A DNA stretch of 64,000 nucleotides from Modicisalibacter xianhensis (GCF_900113605.1 NZ_FOPY01000003.1:275589-339588), one strand, 5' to 3'; positions 35,357 to 45,726 are shown, counted from the stretch's first letter. Notes: generated from the letters alone by a model not told the origin. Program-made: numbers and translations.

Positions 35357-37021
35357 TCAGGCCGGCTCCAGGCTCACGTTCCTCGCTTCTTCGGCGGTAG
35401 GCAGTCGCTTCGCTTCCGGAGCGGGCAGGGTAGGTTGCAACGTTTCGGCGCCGTTGCCGCCGTTTTCTGCCAAGTGGAAGTGGGCAACACTGTCGCGAAG
35501 CGCCACGGCGGCCCGTTCCAGCGCCTGGGATGCATCGGCGGCCTCCAGCACCAGTTGGGTGTTCTGCTGGGTGGCTCGTTCCATCTGGCTAATGGCCTGG
35601 TTGACCTGGCCAATGCCGAGGCTCTGCTCGGACGAGGCGGCGGCAATCTCTTCCATGATGTCGTTGACGCGCTGAATCTCGGTCACGATCTCCTGCATGG
35701 TCTTTCCGGCCTGATCCACCAGAGCCGTGCCGTTGGCAATTTTCTCCGATGACGCTTGAAGAAGCGTCCTGACCTGACTGGCTGCATTGGCGCTGCGACC
35801 GGCCAGGGCGCGGACTTCCCCGGCAACGACGGCAAACCCGCGCCCTTGTTCGCCAGCACGAGCCGCTTCGACGGAGGCATTGAGAGCGAGAATATTGGTT
35901 TGAAAAGCGATCTCATCGATAACGCCAATGATGTCATTGACCTGGCGGGCACTGTGGTCAATGGCCTGCATGGTGTCGATGACGTCACCAATCACTTCTC
36001 CACCTTGGTGTGCAGTTTGCGCGGCGCTGGCGGCCAAGCGGCTTGCCTGTCGAGCATTGTCGGCATTCTGGGATACCGTCGAGGTCAGCTCATCCATGCT
36101 GCTTGCGGTCTCGACCAAGGTGGCCGATTGCTGCTCGGTACGCGACGAAAGATCCTCGTTGCCATTGGCAATGTGATGAGCACCGTCATGCACTTCCTGG
36201 CCGCTGCTGCGCACTCTTGCCACCGTAGTGGCCAGGCTTTGCTGCATTTTTCCGAGCCCTTGGTAGAGCTTGCCGATTTCATTGCGGCTGCGATGTGCCG
36301 GTATGGCTGATAGATCGCCTTGTGCAATGCGTTCGAAATGCTCTCCGATGTGTCGCAAGGGGCGAATGACATTGCGTGTCACACCCCATAGCACCGTGCC
36401 TATCAGAATGAGAGCCAGAACGACAGCCACGACAATGGCACGATCCATCCAACCACTCGAGCTTTGAAAGCGCGTCACCAGCGCGTTTCCGCTGCGCTGG
36501 GAGGTCTGGAAGAAAGTGTCGGCGCTATCGATGAAAGCCTGGCTCATCTCGCTGACCCGGGTCTGTCCGGAGCGATATCCCGAGAAATCCTCGTCTTCAA
36601 GCACCATGAGTTGCAGGGAAAGTCCGGTATTCAGCAGTGACTGGAAACGTTGGGTCAGCATGGCGATGGCCTCCTGCTGGCCTGGTTGGGCAGGAACGGC
36701 CAGAAAGCGCTAGAATGCAGCATCGGCGCTTTTCAGCAGCATGCCTGCTTGCTCGATGACCGGTCCTGGTCGGTCGAACGAGGGGGCACGAATCAGCTCG
36801 GCGGCACGATCCATTTCCACACGAGCACGTAGCATGTCGATGTAGGCCCGGTTCAGCGCTGCAGTTTGCGCGACATTGAGCTGGTTGAGTGTGCCAAAGG
36901 CTTGGCGGCTGAAATGATTCGAATAAAGTCCCATGGTACCGACGACGATCAACAGGTAACTGAACGCTGCCAACACCAGCATCCAACTAAAGCGCACCGT
37001 CATGTTGTCGAGTAATTTCAT
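35357..37021 (-). pseudogene. Methyl-accepting chemotaxis protein, interrupted by in-frame TAG
   Basis: Reading from ATG 37021 gives a Tar-like chemoreceptor: transmembrane helix 1 (FSWMLVLAAFSYLLIVVG), a ligand-domain start, then a TAG codon at 36712-36710 after SADAAF. The frame continues without shift (RFLAVPAQPGQQEAIAMLTQRF), through helix 2 (AIVVAVVLALILIGTVLWGV), HAMP and the signalling hairpin (IDEIAFQTNILALNASVEAARAGEQGRGFAVVAGEVR). Total length with the stop read through would be 554, normal for the class. The C-terminus has no obvious NWETF-like CheR tether. A single base change would restore it. Either a nonsense mutation, suppression, or a sequencing error. Translation from ATG 36661 would give a receptor without helix 1. 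Confidence 0.85.
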
Positions 37022-37144
37022 TATATGCCCCGCGTGGTTTCTTATGGACGGCCAAGAGCTGTCGCCTTGGCCCGATACTGTTTTTTCGGTTTCTAGCAAA
37101 GGTTTATTGCACTTTGAGGAAAATCCACGGAGCCTATGCAGTGA

Positions 37145-39628
37145 ATGGGCCATGTGAACGGGGGCACCGAGCTACCGTTACTGAGATGGCTGGCAAGAGA
37201 AAAGATAGGTAAGCAAGCTGTGTCGCCAACCGATCACGCCCACCGCCAGGATCTGACTGCCAGGCTCTTTCGAGACGAGGGGGAGCTCGCCCGCCTGTGC
37301 CGTGAAAAAGATTGGTCGCAGACTCCCCTGGGCCCAGTGGATAGCTGGTCACCGACTCTGTGTACCGTTGCCGGGCTTGTTGTCGCATCGCCCGCGCCCA
37401 TGATTCTGCTTTGGAGTTCGCAACTCGTTCAGATCTACAACGATAGCTACCGCAAGGTCATGGGTAATAAGCATCCGCAAGGGCTCGGGCAGCCCAACCG
37501 GATATGCTGGCCTGAAGTCTGGGAATTCAATGCGCCAATCTACGCAGGGGTGCTCGAACGCGGGGAGTCATTTACCTTCGAGAACCAGCGTCTGGTCATT
37601 GAAAGAAACGACAGCCCGGAAGAGGCTTACTTCACACTGACCTTCAGCCCTGTCGCCGATGGCGACGGCCGTATCGACGGTATACTCGTCACGGTGCTCG
37701 AAACGACCGAGACCGTAAAGCGCAGGCAGGCAGAAGACGCGCTTCGCGAAAGTGAGGCCCGCTATCGTGAAAGCGAGCGGCGCATCGCTCACGCCTTGGA
37801 AATCGAGACGGTCGGGGTGCTCTTTTTCGACATGCAAAGCACCTTTCTCGAGGCTAACGACACCTTTTTGCGCATGACCGGATTGACACGTGACGCGCTG
37901 CAACGGGGTGAACTCAATTCGGAGAGGGTCACCTTGTCGGAGTGGATGCCCAGCACCTGGCGGGCTTTCGATGAGCTCAAGGCCAATGGCCGCTTTACCC
38001 CGTATGAAAAGGAGCTGTTACGCCCGGATGGCTCGCGATGGTGGGGACTGTTTGCCGGCGCGCAGCTCAGCCAGAACGAGTGTGTGGAGTTCGTGATCGA
38101 TATCACGGCACACAAGCGCGCCGAGCAGGCACGTTACGAGAGCGAGGCCCGTTTCCATGCGATTGCCGATCTGGTTCCGGACATGCTCTGGCAGGCCGAT
38201 CCCGAGGGGAAGCGGGTCTGGGTCAATCGCCGCTGGATGGAATACACCGGGCAATCCTCCCAGGAGGCGATTGGCTACGGTTGGGCGGATGCCATCCATC
38301 CTCATGAGCGCAGCACTGTGCTGTATAAGTATCGCCGGGCCGTGGAAACGGGCGTGCGCTTTCGCAATGAACATCGCATGCGTCGTGCGGATGGCTCCTA
38401 TGGCTGGTTTCTGGTCGAGGCGGTACCGATCTGCAACGATGACGGTGAGATATTGCACTGGTTAGGGTCAGCCAATGACATCCACGACCAGCGCATGACC
38501 ATGGATCGGCTCGAGGATCTGGTCGCCGAGCGCACCCAGTCGCTCGCCGACAGCGAAGAACGCTTTCGATTGCTGGTTACCACCTCTGCTCAGATAATCT
38601 GGAGTACTGATGCACAGGGTTGTGCCAGCGAGGACTCACCGTCCTGGCGCGCCTTTACCGGGCAGAGCGTGGAGGATTGGCTGACTGGTCATTGGCGAGA
38701 CATGGTGCACCCGGAAGATGTCACACCGTCTGAGCAGGCTTGGCAGCGTTCGATTGGCACGGGTAAACCGTTCGAAGCGGAATATCGTCTTTGGCATGCA
38801 CGCAGCGGTCACTGGCGCTGGACGATGGCACGAGGCATTCCGCTGTGCGATGGTGTGGGACGCACCTTGGGATGGTTCGGGACGAATACCGATATCGACG
38901 AGCGCAAGCGGGCCGAAGAAGAGGTCCGTCGCATGGCCTATAGCCTGACGATGGCGGAGCAGGAAGAGCGCCGTCGGGTATCCCAGATTCTGCACGATGA
39001 TTTACAGCAATTGCTGTATGCGCTGCAGTTGAAGTTGCGCATGGTCAGCAACCGCTTGATTCTCGATCGACAGCGAACGCTTGCCGACATGGTCGCGGAT
39101 ACCAGTGGCCTTATCAACCAGGCCATCGCTACGACACGTCAGTTGACCGTGGACCTGAGCCCCCCCATTCTCAAGACGGAAGGCTTGGGCGATGCATTGG
39201 AATGGTTGCAGCGGCAAATGCGCGAACTGCACGGTCTCAACGTGGAATTGCTGGCGCAGCGCGCCATGCCTCCAATCGATGAAGACCTGCGAGTGTTGCT
39301 GTTTCAGATCGTGCGCGAGTTGCTCTTCAATGTAAAGAAGCATGCGGGTGTCGATCGTGCCACTGTCGAACTGAAGCAGAGCGATACGCATCTCGCCATT
39401 CATGTCGAGGACGAGGGGCTGGGCATGCCCCTGCAGACGAAAGACACATTACAGGAATCGGGATTCGGGTTGTCGAGCGTCAAGGAGCGGTTACGTCAGG
39501 TCGGAGGCACGTTGAAGATCGATTCGGCTGAAGGGCATGGCATGCGAGTGCACATTCGAGTGCCTTGGTGCCCGATGCAGCCCGATAACGATACCGACGC
39601 AAAATGGCCAGGGAACGAAGGACGATAG
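37145..39628 (+). CDS. Multi-PAS soluble sensor histidine kinase (NarL-type HisKA_3)
   Basis: An 827-residue protein without clear transmembrane helices. It has an N-terminal domain beginning GELARLCREKDWSQTPLGPVDSW, typical of phytochrome-like/PAS kinases, then about three PAS/PAC units (near residues 215-330, 335-450 and 475-595; repeated ITAHKRAEQARYESEARF-type linkers). The kinase core is of the HisKA_3 kind (EQEERRRVSQILHDDLQQLL, H617) with an ATPase domain NVKKHAGVDRATVELK and GFGLSSVKERL. Ligand unknown. A single-domain receiver is encoded 12 bp downstream. The ATG at 37145 lacks a good ribosome-binding site, so the start could be further in. Confidence 0.88.
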   Translation: MGHVNGGTELPLLRWLAREKIGKQAVSPTDHAHRQDLTARLFRDEGELARLCREKDWSQTPLGPVDSWSPTLCTVAGLVVASPAPMILLWSSQLVQIYNDSYRKVMGNKHPQGLGQPNRICWPEVWEFNAPIYAGVLERGESFTFENQRLVIERNDSPEEAYFTLTFSPVADGDGRIDGILVTVLETTETVKRRQAEDALRESEARYRESERRIAHALEIETVGVLFFDMQSTFLEANDTFLRMTGLTRDALQRGELNSERVTLSEWMPSTWRAFDELKANGRFTPYEKELLRPDGSRWWGLFAGAQLSQNECVEFVIDITAHKRAEQARYESEARFHAIADLVPDMLWQADPEGKRVWVNRRWMEYTGQSSQEAIGYGWADAIHPHERSTVLYKYRRAVETGVRFRNEHRMRRADGSYGWFLVEAVPICNDDGEILHWLGSANDIHDQRMTMDRLEDLVAERTQSLADSEERFRLLVTTSAQIIWSTDAQGCASEDSPSWRAFTGQSVEDWLTGHWRDMVHPEDVTPSEQAWQRSIGTGKPFEAEYRLWHARSGHWRWTMARGIPLCDGVGRTLGWFGTNTDIDERKRAEEEVRRMAYSLTMAEQEERRRVSQILHDDLQQLLYALQLKLRMVSNRLILDRQRTLADMVADTSGLINQAIATTRQLTVDLSPPILKTEGLGDALEWLQRQMRELHGLNVELLAQRAMPPIDEDLRVLLFQIVRELLFNVKKHAGVDRATVELKQSDTHLAIHVEDEGLGMPLQTKDTLQESGFGLSSVKERLRQVGGTLKIDSAEGHGMRVHIRVPWCPMQPDNDTDAKWPGNEGR

Positions 39629-39640
39629 CAAGGAGTGCGC

Positions 39641-40033
39641 ATGGTGCGGGTTTTCGTAGTGGAGGATCATCCACTGATGAGAGACATGCTGAGCGAATTT
39701 CTCGCTACCGAGGAGGGTATCGAGGTAGTCGGGGTCGTGGAAAGTGCAGAAGCGGCACTGGAGCGGCTCCCCGACCCGCTACCCGACCTGTTTCTCATCG
39801 ATATGTCGCTGCCCGGGATGAGTGGTATCGAGTTGCTCAGACAACTTCGCGAGCGAGAGCCCGGCTCATGTTGCGCCATGCTTTCGGGCCATGGTGAGAA
39901 ACACTATGTCGAGCAAGCGCTCAATGCCGGCGCCCGTGGCTACATTCTCAAGGGCGAACCGGACGAGCTTCCGCTGGCAATCCAGCGGATATCGCACGGC
40001 GAACGGTTCGTCAGTCACGAGCTGCAGCGCTAG
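39641..40033 (+). CDS. Stand-alone NarL-type receiver, no DNA-binding domain
   Basis: A 130-residue protein comprising a receiver domain only: acidic pair E8-D9, phospho-acceptor D54 (LFLIDMSLPGMSG), T/S-type residue in AMLSGHG and lysine in YILKGEPDEL. It ends GERFVSHELQR exactly where NarL/LuxR regulators continue into a helix-turn-helix. No frame downstream shows the missing domain. AAGGAG lies 5 nt before ATG 39641, better than the GTG at 39635. It is the presumed partner of the adjacent kinase. Confidence 0.85.
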   Translation: MVRVFVVEDHPLMRDMLSEFLATEEGIEVVGVVESAEAALERLPDPLPDLFLIDMSLPGMSGIELLRQLREREPGSCCAMLSGHGEKHYVEQALNAGARGYILKGEPDELPLAIQRISHGERFVSHELQR

Positions 40034-40154
40034 TCGGTATCGATAAGGTGCCTCCCGCACACCGGGCGTGCGGCGCGCGCCATGGCTTCTTCGCTGTTAT
40101 GATTAGCCCCCTTATGGCTTTTACGTTCTGTCGAAAGAACTGGCAAGGAGGCGT

Positions 40155-41342
40155 ATGCAGCAGCTCGATTCCCGGCGTATCGCGTTACTGGTGGCGGCGA
40201 ATACGGCGTTGGCACCGTTGGCCATCGATGCCTATCTTCCCGCCATACCTGCACTTGCCGAGAGTGTGGGTGCCAGCGTTCACCTGACCGAGCTGTCCGT
40301 AAGTGTGTTTCTGTTCGGGTTTGCGCTGGGCCAATTGATCTTCGGGCCTCTGTCCGACCGGATAGGGCGGCGGCCGGTGCTTTTTGGCGGCATTCTGACC
40401 TTTTTGGCAGCCAGTCTCGCCATCACTCAAGTCGAATCGCTGGAAATGCTCTGGGCCTTGCGGTTCATCCAGGCGCTGGGTGGTGGGGCATCCGTCGTCA
40501 ATTCCTCGGCTATCGTGCGTGACTGCTTCAGTGGACGCGAAGCGGCCAAAGTGTTTTCGACCATGGTCATGATCATGCTGCTGGCGCCCCTGGTAGCCCC
40601 GGCCTTGGGTAGTGCACTGCTGTATCTGGCTGACTGGTGGCTGATCTTCGCCTTTCTCAGTGTATATGCCGTGTTCGTGCTGTGGTTGCTCAATCGTTAC
40701 CTTCCCGAAACCCGCAGTGACGATGCCCAGGTCGCCGGGGTGCGTCAGATACTCGCCAATTACCTGGCGGTGCTTCGTCACCGCGAAGCGCTGGGTTACA
40801 TCAGTGCCGTCGCAATGTCATTCGCCGGCATGTTCGCCTTCATCACCGGCTCGCCCTTCCTCTACATGGAATATTTTGGGGTATCGCCAGCGGTCTACCC
40901 GTTCATCTTCGGTGCCAATATCATCGTCATGGCAGCGTCCAACCGGCTCAATATCCGCCTGCTCAAACGACGTGCGCCCCAGCAGAACCTGCTATGGGGC
41001 CTGGGAATCCAGTTAGCCACAGGGGTTGCGCTGGTGCTGGTGTTTGCGGCAGGAATTGACTCCTTGTTTACCGTCGTCCCGTTGATGACGCTTTTCGTTG
41101 GCATGCAAGGGCTGATCAGTCCCAACGCCATGTCATCGATGCTGGATCATTTTCCCGGCATGAGTGCAACGGCCACGGCGCTGATGGGCAGCATCCAGTT
41201 TTCCAGCGGGGCCTTGGCCGGGGTGCTGGTGGGCGCCTTCGAGGTCCCCAGTGCCTGGCCGGTGGTCCTGACCATGCTGGGTGCAGCCATCCTTGGCAAC
41301 CTGGGGGTTCGAGCACTCTCGGGAGCCGCATTGCGTGGCTGA
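40155..41342 (+). CDS. Bcr/CflA-family drug efflux transporter (MFS)
   Basis: A 395-residue membrane protein with about 12 transmembrane segments. The start region (LDSRRIALLVAANTALAPLAIDAYLPAIPALAESVGAS) and the loop-2 motif GPLSDRIGRRPVLFGG are typical of the Bcr/CflA drug-resistance branch of the major facilitator family. The substrate is unknown. AAGGAGG precedes the ATG. Its end overlaps the next transporter gene by 8 bp. Confidence 0.9.
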   Translation: MQQLDSRRIALLVAANTALAPLAIDAYLPAIPALAESVGASVHLTELSVSVFLFGFALGQLIFGPLSDRIGRRPVLFGGILTFLAASLAITQVESLEMLWALRFIQALGGGASVVNSSAIVRDCFSGREAAKVFSTMVMIMLLAPLVAPALGSALLYLADWWLIFAFLSVYAVFVLWLLNRYLPETRSDDAQVAGVRQILANYLAVLRHREALGYISAVAMSFAGMFAFITGSPFLYMEYFGVSPAVYPFIFGANIIVMAASNRLNIRLLKRRAPQQNLLWGLGIQLATGVALVLVFAAGIDSLFTVVPLMTLFVGMQGLISPNAMSSMLDHFPGMSATATALMGSIQFSSGALAGVLVGAFEVPSAWPVVLTMLGAAILGNLGVRALSGAALRG

Positions 41343-42057
41343 ATGGCTGGATGTCTCGCTCGGGGTCTGGTTCGGGTGTGCAACCAGCTTGTTCCTCGGC
41401 GCCTTCGTGCAGCGTGCAACCGGCTTTGGTCTGGCGGTCATTGGCACGCCACTGATCCTGATGCTGGAGCCTCGTCTGGTGCCGGCCGTTCTTGTCATGT
41501 TCGGCCTGCTGGTGGCGCTGATGATGGTCGGCGCCTATCGCAGGGAAATCCGTGTGGATGCCGTGGGCATGGCGCTGGTGGGTCGGGTCCCTGGTACCCT
41601 GCTGGGGGTCTGGCTGCTGCTGGTGGCACCGCTGGTCGTGCTCGAGAAGCTCATAGCACTGATCGTGCTGTCGTCGGTGGCAGTCAGTCTTTGCAAGATC
41701 AGCCTGCCTCTGAATCGGCTTAGCCTGTTCATTGCTGGCGTCGTCTCGGGCATTTTCGGGACCGTGTCGGCCATCGGGGGGCCGCCCATCGCACTGCTCA
41801 TGCATCGCCTGCCTGCGGATTCGGCGCGTGCCAACCTATCGGCATTCTTCATCGCCAGTGCCACGATGACGCTGCTGGCCCTGCTGGTAGCCGGCAAGGT
41901 GCAGTTGTGGCATCTCGGGTTGGCGGCCACTTTCCTGCCTGCCGTTGTGCTGGGCAACGTGCTGGCCTCACGTATCGCCCATCGACTCGATCGACAAACC
42001 CTGCAGCGTTCTTCCTTGATATTGAGCACTATCGCGGCCTTGGGGCTACTCTTCTGA
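41335..42057 (+). CDS. TauE/SafE (TSUP) family membrane permease
   Basis: A 240-residue protein with about seven to eight transmembrane segments. It has the duplicated TSUP motif: FVQRATGFGLAVIGTPL in the first half and GTVSAIGGPPIALLM in the second. The family exports or imports sulfur-containing anions such as sulfite or sulfoacetate; the substrate is unknown here. I use GTG 41335 because it sits about 10 nt after GGGAG and gives the usual N-terminus; the open frame begins earlier, inside the upstream gene. Confidence 0.82.
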   Translation: MAEWLDVSLGVWFGCATSLFLGAFVQRATGFGLAVIGTPLILMLEPRLVPAVLVMFGLLVALMMVGAYRREIRVDAVGMALVGRVPGTLLGVWLLLVAPLVVLEKLIALIVLSSVAVSLCKISLPLNRLSLFIAGVVSGIFGTVSAIGGPPIALLMHRLPADSARANLSAFFIASATMTLLALLVAGKVQLWHLGLAATFLPAVVLGNVLASRIAHRLDRQTLQRSSLILSTIAALGLLF

Positions 42058-42074
42058 CTGGGCATTCATAGCGG

Positions 42075-42092
42075 CTGTCATAAAGCTGTCAT
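42075..42092 (+). promoter_or_regulatory. Pho box upstream of pstS
   Basis: Two direct CTGTCAT repeats separated by AAAG match the PhoB-binding consensus almost exactly. The site lies 62 bp before the pstS start codon. Phosphate-starvation induction through PhoB is the expected control. Confidence 0.9.
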
Positions 42093-42153
42093 CTTCATTG
42101 GGCATCTTGTGTCTCGCGAAGGTTGATCACTCTCATCGACAGGAGTTACCCGC

Positions 42154-43167
42154 ATGAATCGCATCCTCAAGACTACCGCTGTCGCTGCCGCCGTGATGGG
42201 CGTCATCGGGGTCGCACAAGCGCGTGAGCAGGTCCGCATCGTCGGTTCCAGTACGGTCTATCCGTTCGCCAGCTACGTCGCCGAGGAATTTGGTGCCACC
42301 ACGCAGTATCCGACCCCGGTCATCGAGTCGACGGGTTCGGGTGGCGGTCTGCGCTTGTTCTGTAACGGTGTCGGTGAGGGGACGCCGGATATCACCAACG
42401 CCTCGCGCCGCATGAAGACCTCCGAGTTCGAGCGTTGCAACGAGAACGGCGTGACCGATATCACCGAAGCCAAGATCGGTTACGACGGTATCGCCTTTGC
42501 CCAGTCCAATGACAATGAACACCTCAACCTGACTCGCGATCAGATCTTCAAGGCGCTTGCAGCCAAGGTGCCTCAGGATGGACAGCTGATCGACAACCCC
42601 TACAAGAACTGGAGCGATATCGACGCCTCGCTGCCGGATCGCGAAATCATCGTCTATGGTCCGCCCACCACGTCAGGTACCCGCGATGCCTTCGAAGAGC
42701 TGGTCATGGAGGCCGCATCCGAAGACATGGAAGCCTATGGCGGCGAAGCCTACACCGATATCCGCGCTGACGGTGCCTATATCGATGCTGGCGAAAACGA
42801 CAACCTGATCGTTCAGCGCCTGGCTGAAAACACCGATGCCTTTGGTATCTTCGGCTACTCCTTCCTGGAAGAAAACGCCGACACCCTCGATGGTGCCTCC
42901 ATCGATGGCGTCGAGCCGGAGCCCGAAGCGATCAGTTCCGGCGAGTATCCGGTCTCGCGCTCGCTGTTCTTCTACATCAAGAACCAGCACGCCGAGGAAG
43001 TGCCGCCGATGTACGACTATGCCAACCTGTTCATGAGCGAGCAGATGATTGGCCCGATGGGCTACCTCAAGGGCATCGGCCTGATTCCGCTGCCGGAAGA
43101 AGCACGTGCCGAGGCGCGTCAGGAAGTCGAGAGCCATGCCAAGCTTGAGTTGTCCGATCTGAAGTGA
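42154..43167 (+). CDS. pstS: Phosphate ABC transporter, periplasmic binding protein PstS
   Basis: A 337-residue secreted protein with a signal peptide (MNRILKTTAVAAAVMGVIGV, cut after AQA). The phosphate-binding motifs VGSSTVYPFA and STGSGGGLRLFC and the segment PPTTSGTRDAFEEL are clear. GACAGGAG lies upstream of the ATG. It is acidic (EESEDMEAYGGE-type stretches), as is common for exported halophile proteins. It is the first gene of pstSCAB and is preceded by a Pho box. Confidence 0.95.
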   Translation: MNRILKTTAVAAAVMGVIGVAQAREQVRIVGSSTVYPFASYVAEEFGATTQYPTPVIESTGSGGGLRLFCNGVGEGTPDITNASRRMKTSEFERCNENGVTDITEAKIGYDGIAFAQSNDNEHLNLTRDQIFKALAAKVPQDGQLIDNPYKNWSDIDASLPDREIIVYGPPTTSGTRDAFEELVMEAASEDMEAYGGEAYTDIRADGAYIDAGENDNLIVQRLAENTDAFGIFGYSFLEENADTLDGASIDGVEPEPEAISSGEYPVSRSLFFYIKNQHAEEVPPMYDYANLFMSEQMIGPMGYLKGIGLIPLPEEARAEARQEVESHAKLELSDLK

Positions 43168-43187
43168 TCGTGCGTTCGTGACGACAG

Positions 43188-43211
43188 GGCCGGTAGCGCA
43201 AGCTGCCGGCC
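43188..43211 (+). terminator. Intercistronic hairpin between pstS and pstC
   Basis: GGCCGGTAGC pairs with GCTGCCGGCC (one G-U) over the loop GCAA. There is no T run. It probably lowers readthrough or protects the pstS mRNA so that binding protein is made in excess. Confidence 0.6.
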
Positions 43212-43282
43212 TGAACCTGTAGCTAGGTGCTGGTGGTCGTGATGGCTTCGTTCTCCGGCCGCCTCACGTAAAGAGAGTGCAG

Positions 43283-44539
43283 ATGCAGACCAACCAGATT
43301 TTCCTGCTGTTCTGTGGGGTGCTGCTCGCCCTGGGGTTGGCCGCTTTCTTCATGGCCCGCGCCAAGGCGACGCGTACGCGCGCCAGCGGAACTGCAATGT
43401 ATGCCCAGCCTGACCAGTATGCCTGGTTTTCGGTGCTCACCACGGCGGGCCCGGCCGTGCTTGTCGGGGTGGTAGGGGCCTTTGTCATGTTGCTGGTCGG
43501 GGCGGAAATCCCGACGCCATATCTTCTTTCTGGCAGTCTTGTCATTGCTGCCGTCGGACTGCTGTTCGGAATGCGGCAGGTGCGTCCCGACTTCCATGCG
43601 CGCCAGGCCATCGAGAAGGTGATCCAGGTCATCCTGGCGACCGCTGCCATGGTGTCGATCCTGACGACACTGGGTATCTTGATCTCGATCGTCTTCGAGG
43701 CGATCCGCTTTTTCCAGATCCAGAGCTTCTGGGACTTCATCACCGGTACGACCTGGGACCCGGGCGCCAGCTTCCTGGCGGCTGCGGGCCGCGCGGACGA
43801 GGCCGGGAGTGCTGCCCAGTTCGGTTCGATTCCGCTGTTTGCCGGCACGTTTCTCATTACTTTGATCGCCATGTTGGTAGCCATACCGGTGGGGCTATTT
43901 GCAGCCATCTATATGGCCGAGTTCGCACCGGATCGCATACGTACCCTGGCCAAGCCGGTGCTGGAGGTACTGGCCGGCATTCCTACCGTCGTCTACGGCT
44001 TCTTTGCGGCGATCACCGTCGCGCCCATCGTGGTCGATATCGCCGGGTGGCTGGGACTGGAAGCCTCCTATAGCAATGCCTTGGCCCCCGGTCTGGTCAT
44101 GGGCATCATGATCATCCCGTTCATTTCGTCGCTGTCCGACGACGTCATCACGGCCGTGCCCGACAGCATGCGCCAAGGTTCGCTGGCGCTGGGAATGACC
44201 AAGGCGGAAACCATCAAGAGCGTGGTGCTGCCGGCGTCGTTGCCCGGGATCATCTCGGCGTCCTTGCTGGCTGTATCGCGTGCCTTGGGGGAGACCATGA
44301 TCGTGGTCATGGCTGCGGGCATGCGCCCCAACCTGACAGCGAACCCGCTGGAAGACATGACCACCGTGACGGTGCGCATCGTGGCGGCATTGACCGGTGA
44401 CCAGGAGTTCGAAAGTGCCGAGACGCTGTCGGCGTTCGCGCTTGGCCTGGTGCTGTTCGTGGTGACCCTGGCCTTGAATATGGTCTCGGTGATCATGATC
44501 CGTCGCTTCCGTGAAAAGTACCGTTCCAACAACCTGTGA
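43283..44539 (+). CDS. pstC: Phosphate ABC transporter permease PstC
   Basis: A 418-residue inner-membrane protein with about eight transmembrane segments, longer than E. coli PstC (319) owing to an N-terminal extension with three extra helices. The permease core has EFAPDRIRTLAKPVLEVLAGIPTVVYGF and the EAA-like loop DSMRQGSLALGMTKAETIKSVVLPASLPGI. It forms the phosphate channel with PstA. The start ATG 43283 follows a weak AAGAGAG. Confidence 0.92.
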   Translation: MQTNQIFLLFCGVLLALGLAAFFMARAKATRTRASGTAMYAQPDQYAWFSVLTTAGPAVLVGVVGAFVMLLVGAEIPTPYLLSGSLVIAAVGLLFGMRQVRPDFHARQAIEKVIQVILATAAMVSILTTLGILISIVFEAIRFFQIQSFWDFITGTTWDPGASFLAAAGRADEAGSAAQFGSIPLFAGTFLITLIAMLVAIPVGLFAAIYMAEFAPDRIRTLAKPVLEVLAGIPTVVYGFFAAITVAPIVVDIAGWLGLEASYSNALAPGLVMGIMIIPFISSLSDDVITAVPDSMRQGSLALGMTKAETIKSVVLPASLPGIISASLLAVSRALGETMIVVMAAGMRPNLTANPLEDMTTVTVRIVAALTGDQEFESAETLSAFALGLVLFVVTLALNMVSVIMIRRFREKYRSNNL

Positions 44540-44559
44540 TACCGAGTGGGGCAAAACGC

Positions 44560-45726
44560 ATGAGTCAATCCTTCGACGAGATCACTGCCCAACTCAAGCG
44601 GCGACATCGCAAATCGGCCCGCTTGAAGTGGATGTCGATGGGGGCCCTGATCCTGGCAGCGGCATTTCTGGTCGTGTTTATCGGCGACATGCTGGTCAAG
44701 GGCCTGCCGGCCTTTCAGCAGGCGCAGGTCCAGGTAGAGGTCAGTTACACCGAGCAATCGATGCAGATCCCGCCGGCGGCGGTCAACGATGAGGTGCGTA
44801 ATCTCGTCAGTCGCGGCTACCTTCGACTGATCCCCGGGCGCATGCGCGATAATCCCGAGCTGATGGGAACCACGCGCATGGAGTGGGTACTTGCCGATGC
44901 CGAGGTGGACCAATATCTCAAGGGCCACTATACGCGCTTGAGCGATAGCCAGAAGCGTACCGTCGACAGGCTGGAGGAGGCAGGTCGGGCGGAGCTCAGG
45001 TTCAACACCCGCTTCTTTACCTCGGGTGACTCCAAGATGCCCGAGCTGGCCGGTATCGCTTCGGCAGCGGTCGGCACCGTGTTGACATTGATCGTGACCA
45101 TGTTGGTGTCCTTTCCGATCGGCGTAATGACGGCGGTCTATCTGGAGGAGTTCGCTCCCGACAATCGACTGACGCAAATCATCGAGATTAATATCAACAA
45201 CCTGGCCGCCGTGCCCTCGATCCTGTTCGGGCTGCTGGGCCTGGCAATCTATATCAATTTCTTCGGCGTGCCGCGTTCCACACCGCTGGTAGGTGGCCTG
45301 ACCCTGGCGCTAATGACGCTGCCGGTCATCATCATCGCCACGCGTACCGCCTTGCGCAGCGTGCCGGACACCATTCGCCAAGCGGCCTTCGGAGTCGGCT
45401 GTTCCCGCTGGCAGGTTGTCCGCGATCATGTGCTTCCTTTATCGCTGCCGGGAATCATGACCGGTTCGATCATTGGCCTGGCACAAGCGATGGGGGAGAC
45501 CGCACCCTTGATCATCATTGGCATGGTGGCATTCATCCCGGATGTATCGACCTCATTCACCAACGCAGCGACAGTCATGCCGGCCCAGATCTTCACCTGG
45601 GCCGGCGAGCCGGAACGCGCCTTCATCGAAAAGACGGCAGGTGGCATCCTGGTACTGCTGGCCGTGCTCATCTCGCTGAATGCCAGTGCCGTCTGGATGC
45701 GCAAGAAATTCGAGCGTCGCTGGTAA
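44560..45726 (+). CDS. pstA: Phosphate ABC transporter permease PstA
   Basis: A 388-residue protein, longer than E. coli PstA (296) because of a periplasmic loop of about 120 residues after the first helix ([20 protein letters not shown] onward). The core has [26 protein letters not shown] and the EAA loop [31 protein letters not shown]. It pairs with PstC. ATG 44560 is chosen; a GTG at 44536 overlapping pstC is possible. Confidence 0.92.
   Translation: MSQSFDEITAQLKRRHRKSARLKWMSMGALILAAAFLVVFIGDMLVKGLPAFQQAQVQVEVSYTEQSMQIPPAAVNDEVRNLVSRGYLRLIPGRMRDNPELMGTTRMEWVLADAEVDQYLKGHYTRLSDSQKRTVDRLEEAGRAELRFNTRFFTSGDSKMPELAGIASAAVGTVLTLIVTMLVSFPIGVMTAVYLEEFAPDNRLTQIIEININNLAAVPSILFGLLGLAIYINFFGVPRSTPLVGGLTLALMTLPVIIIATRTALRSVPDTIRQAAFGVGCSRWQVVRDHVLPLSLPGIMTGSIIGLAQAMGETAPLIIIGMVAFIPDVSTSFTNAATVMPAQIFTWAGEPERAFIEKTAGGILVLLAVLISLNASAVWMRKKFERRW

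Noticed and set aside
44068..45177. 369-codon minus-strand open frame over pstC/pstA
   Set aside because: Antisense to two recognised permeases; composition is His/Arg/Gln-rich as in shadow frames.
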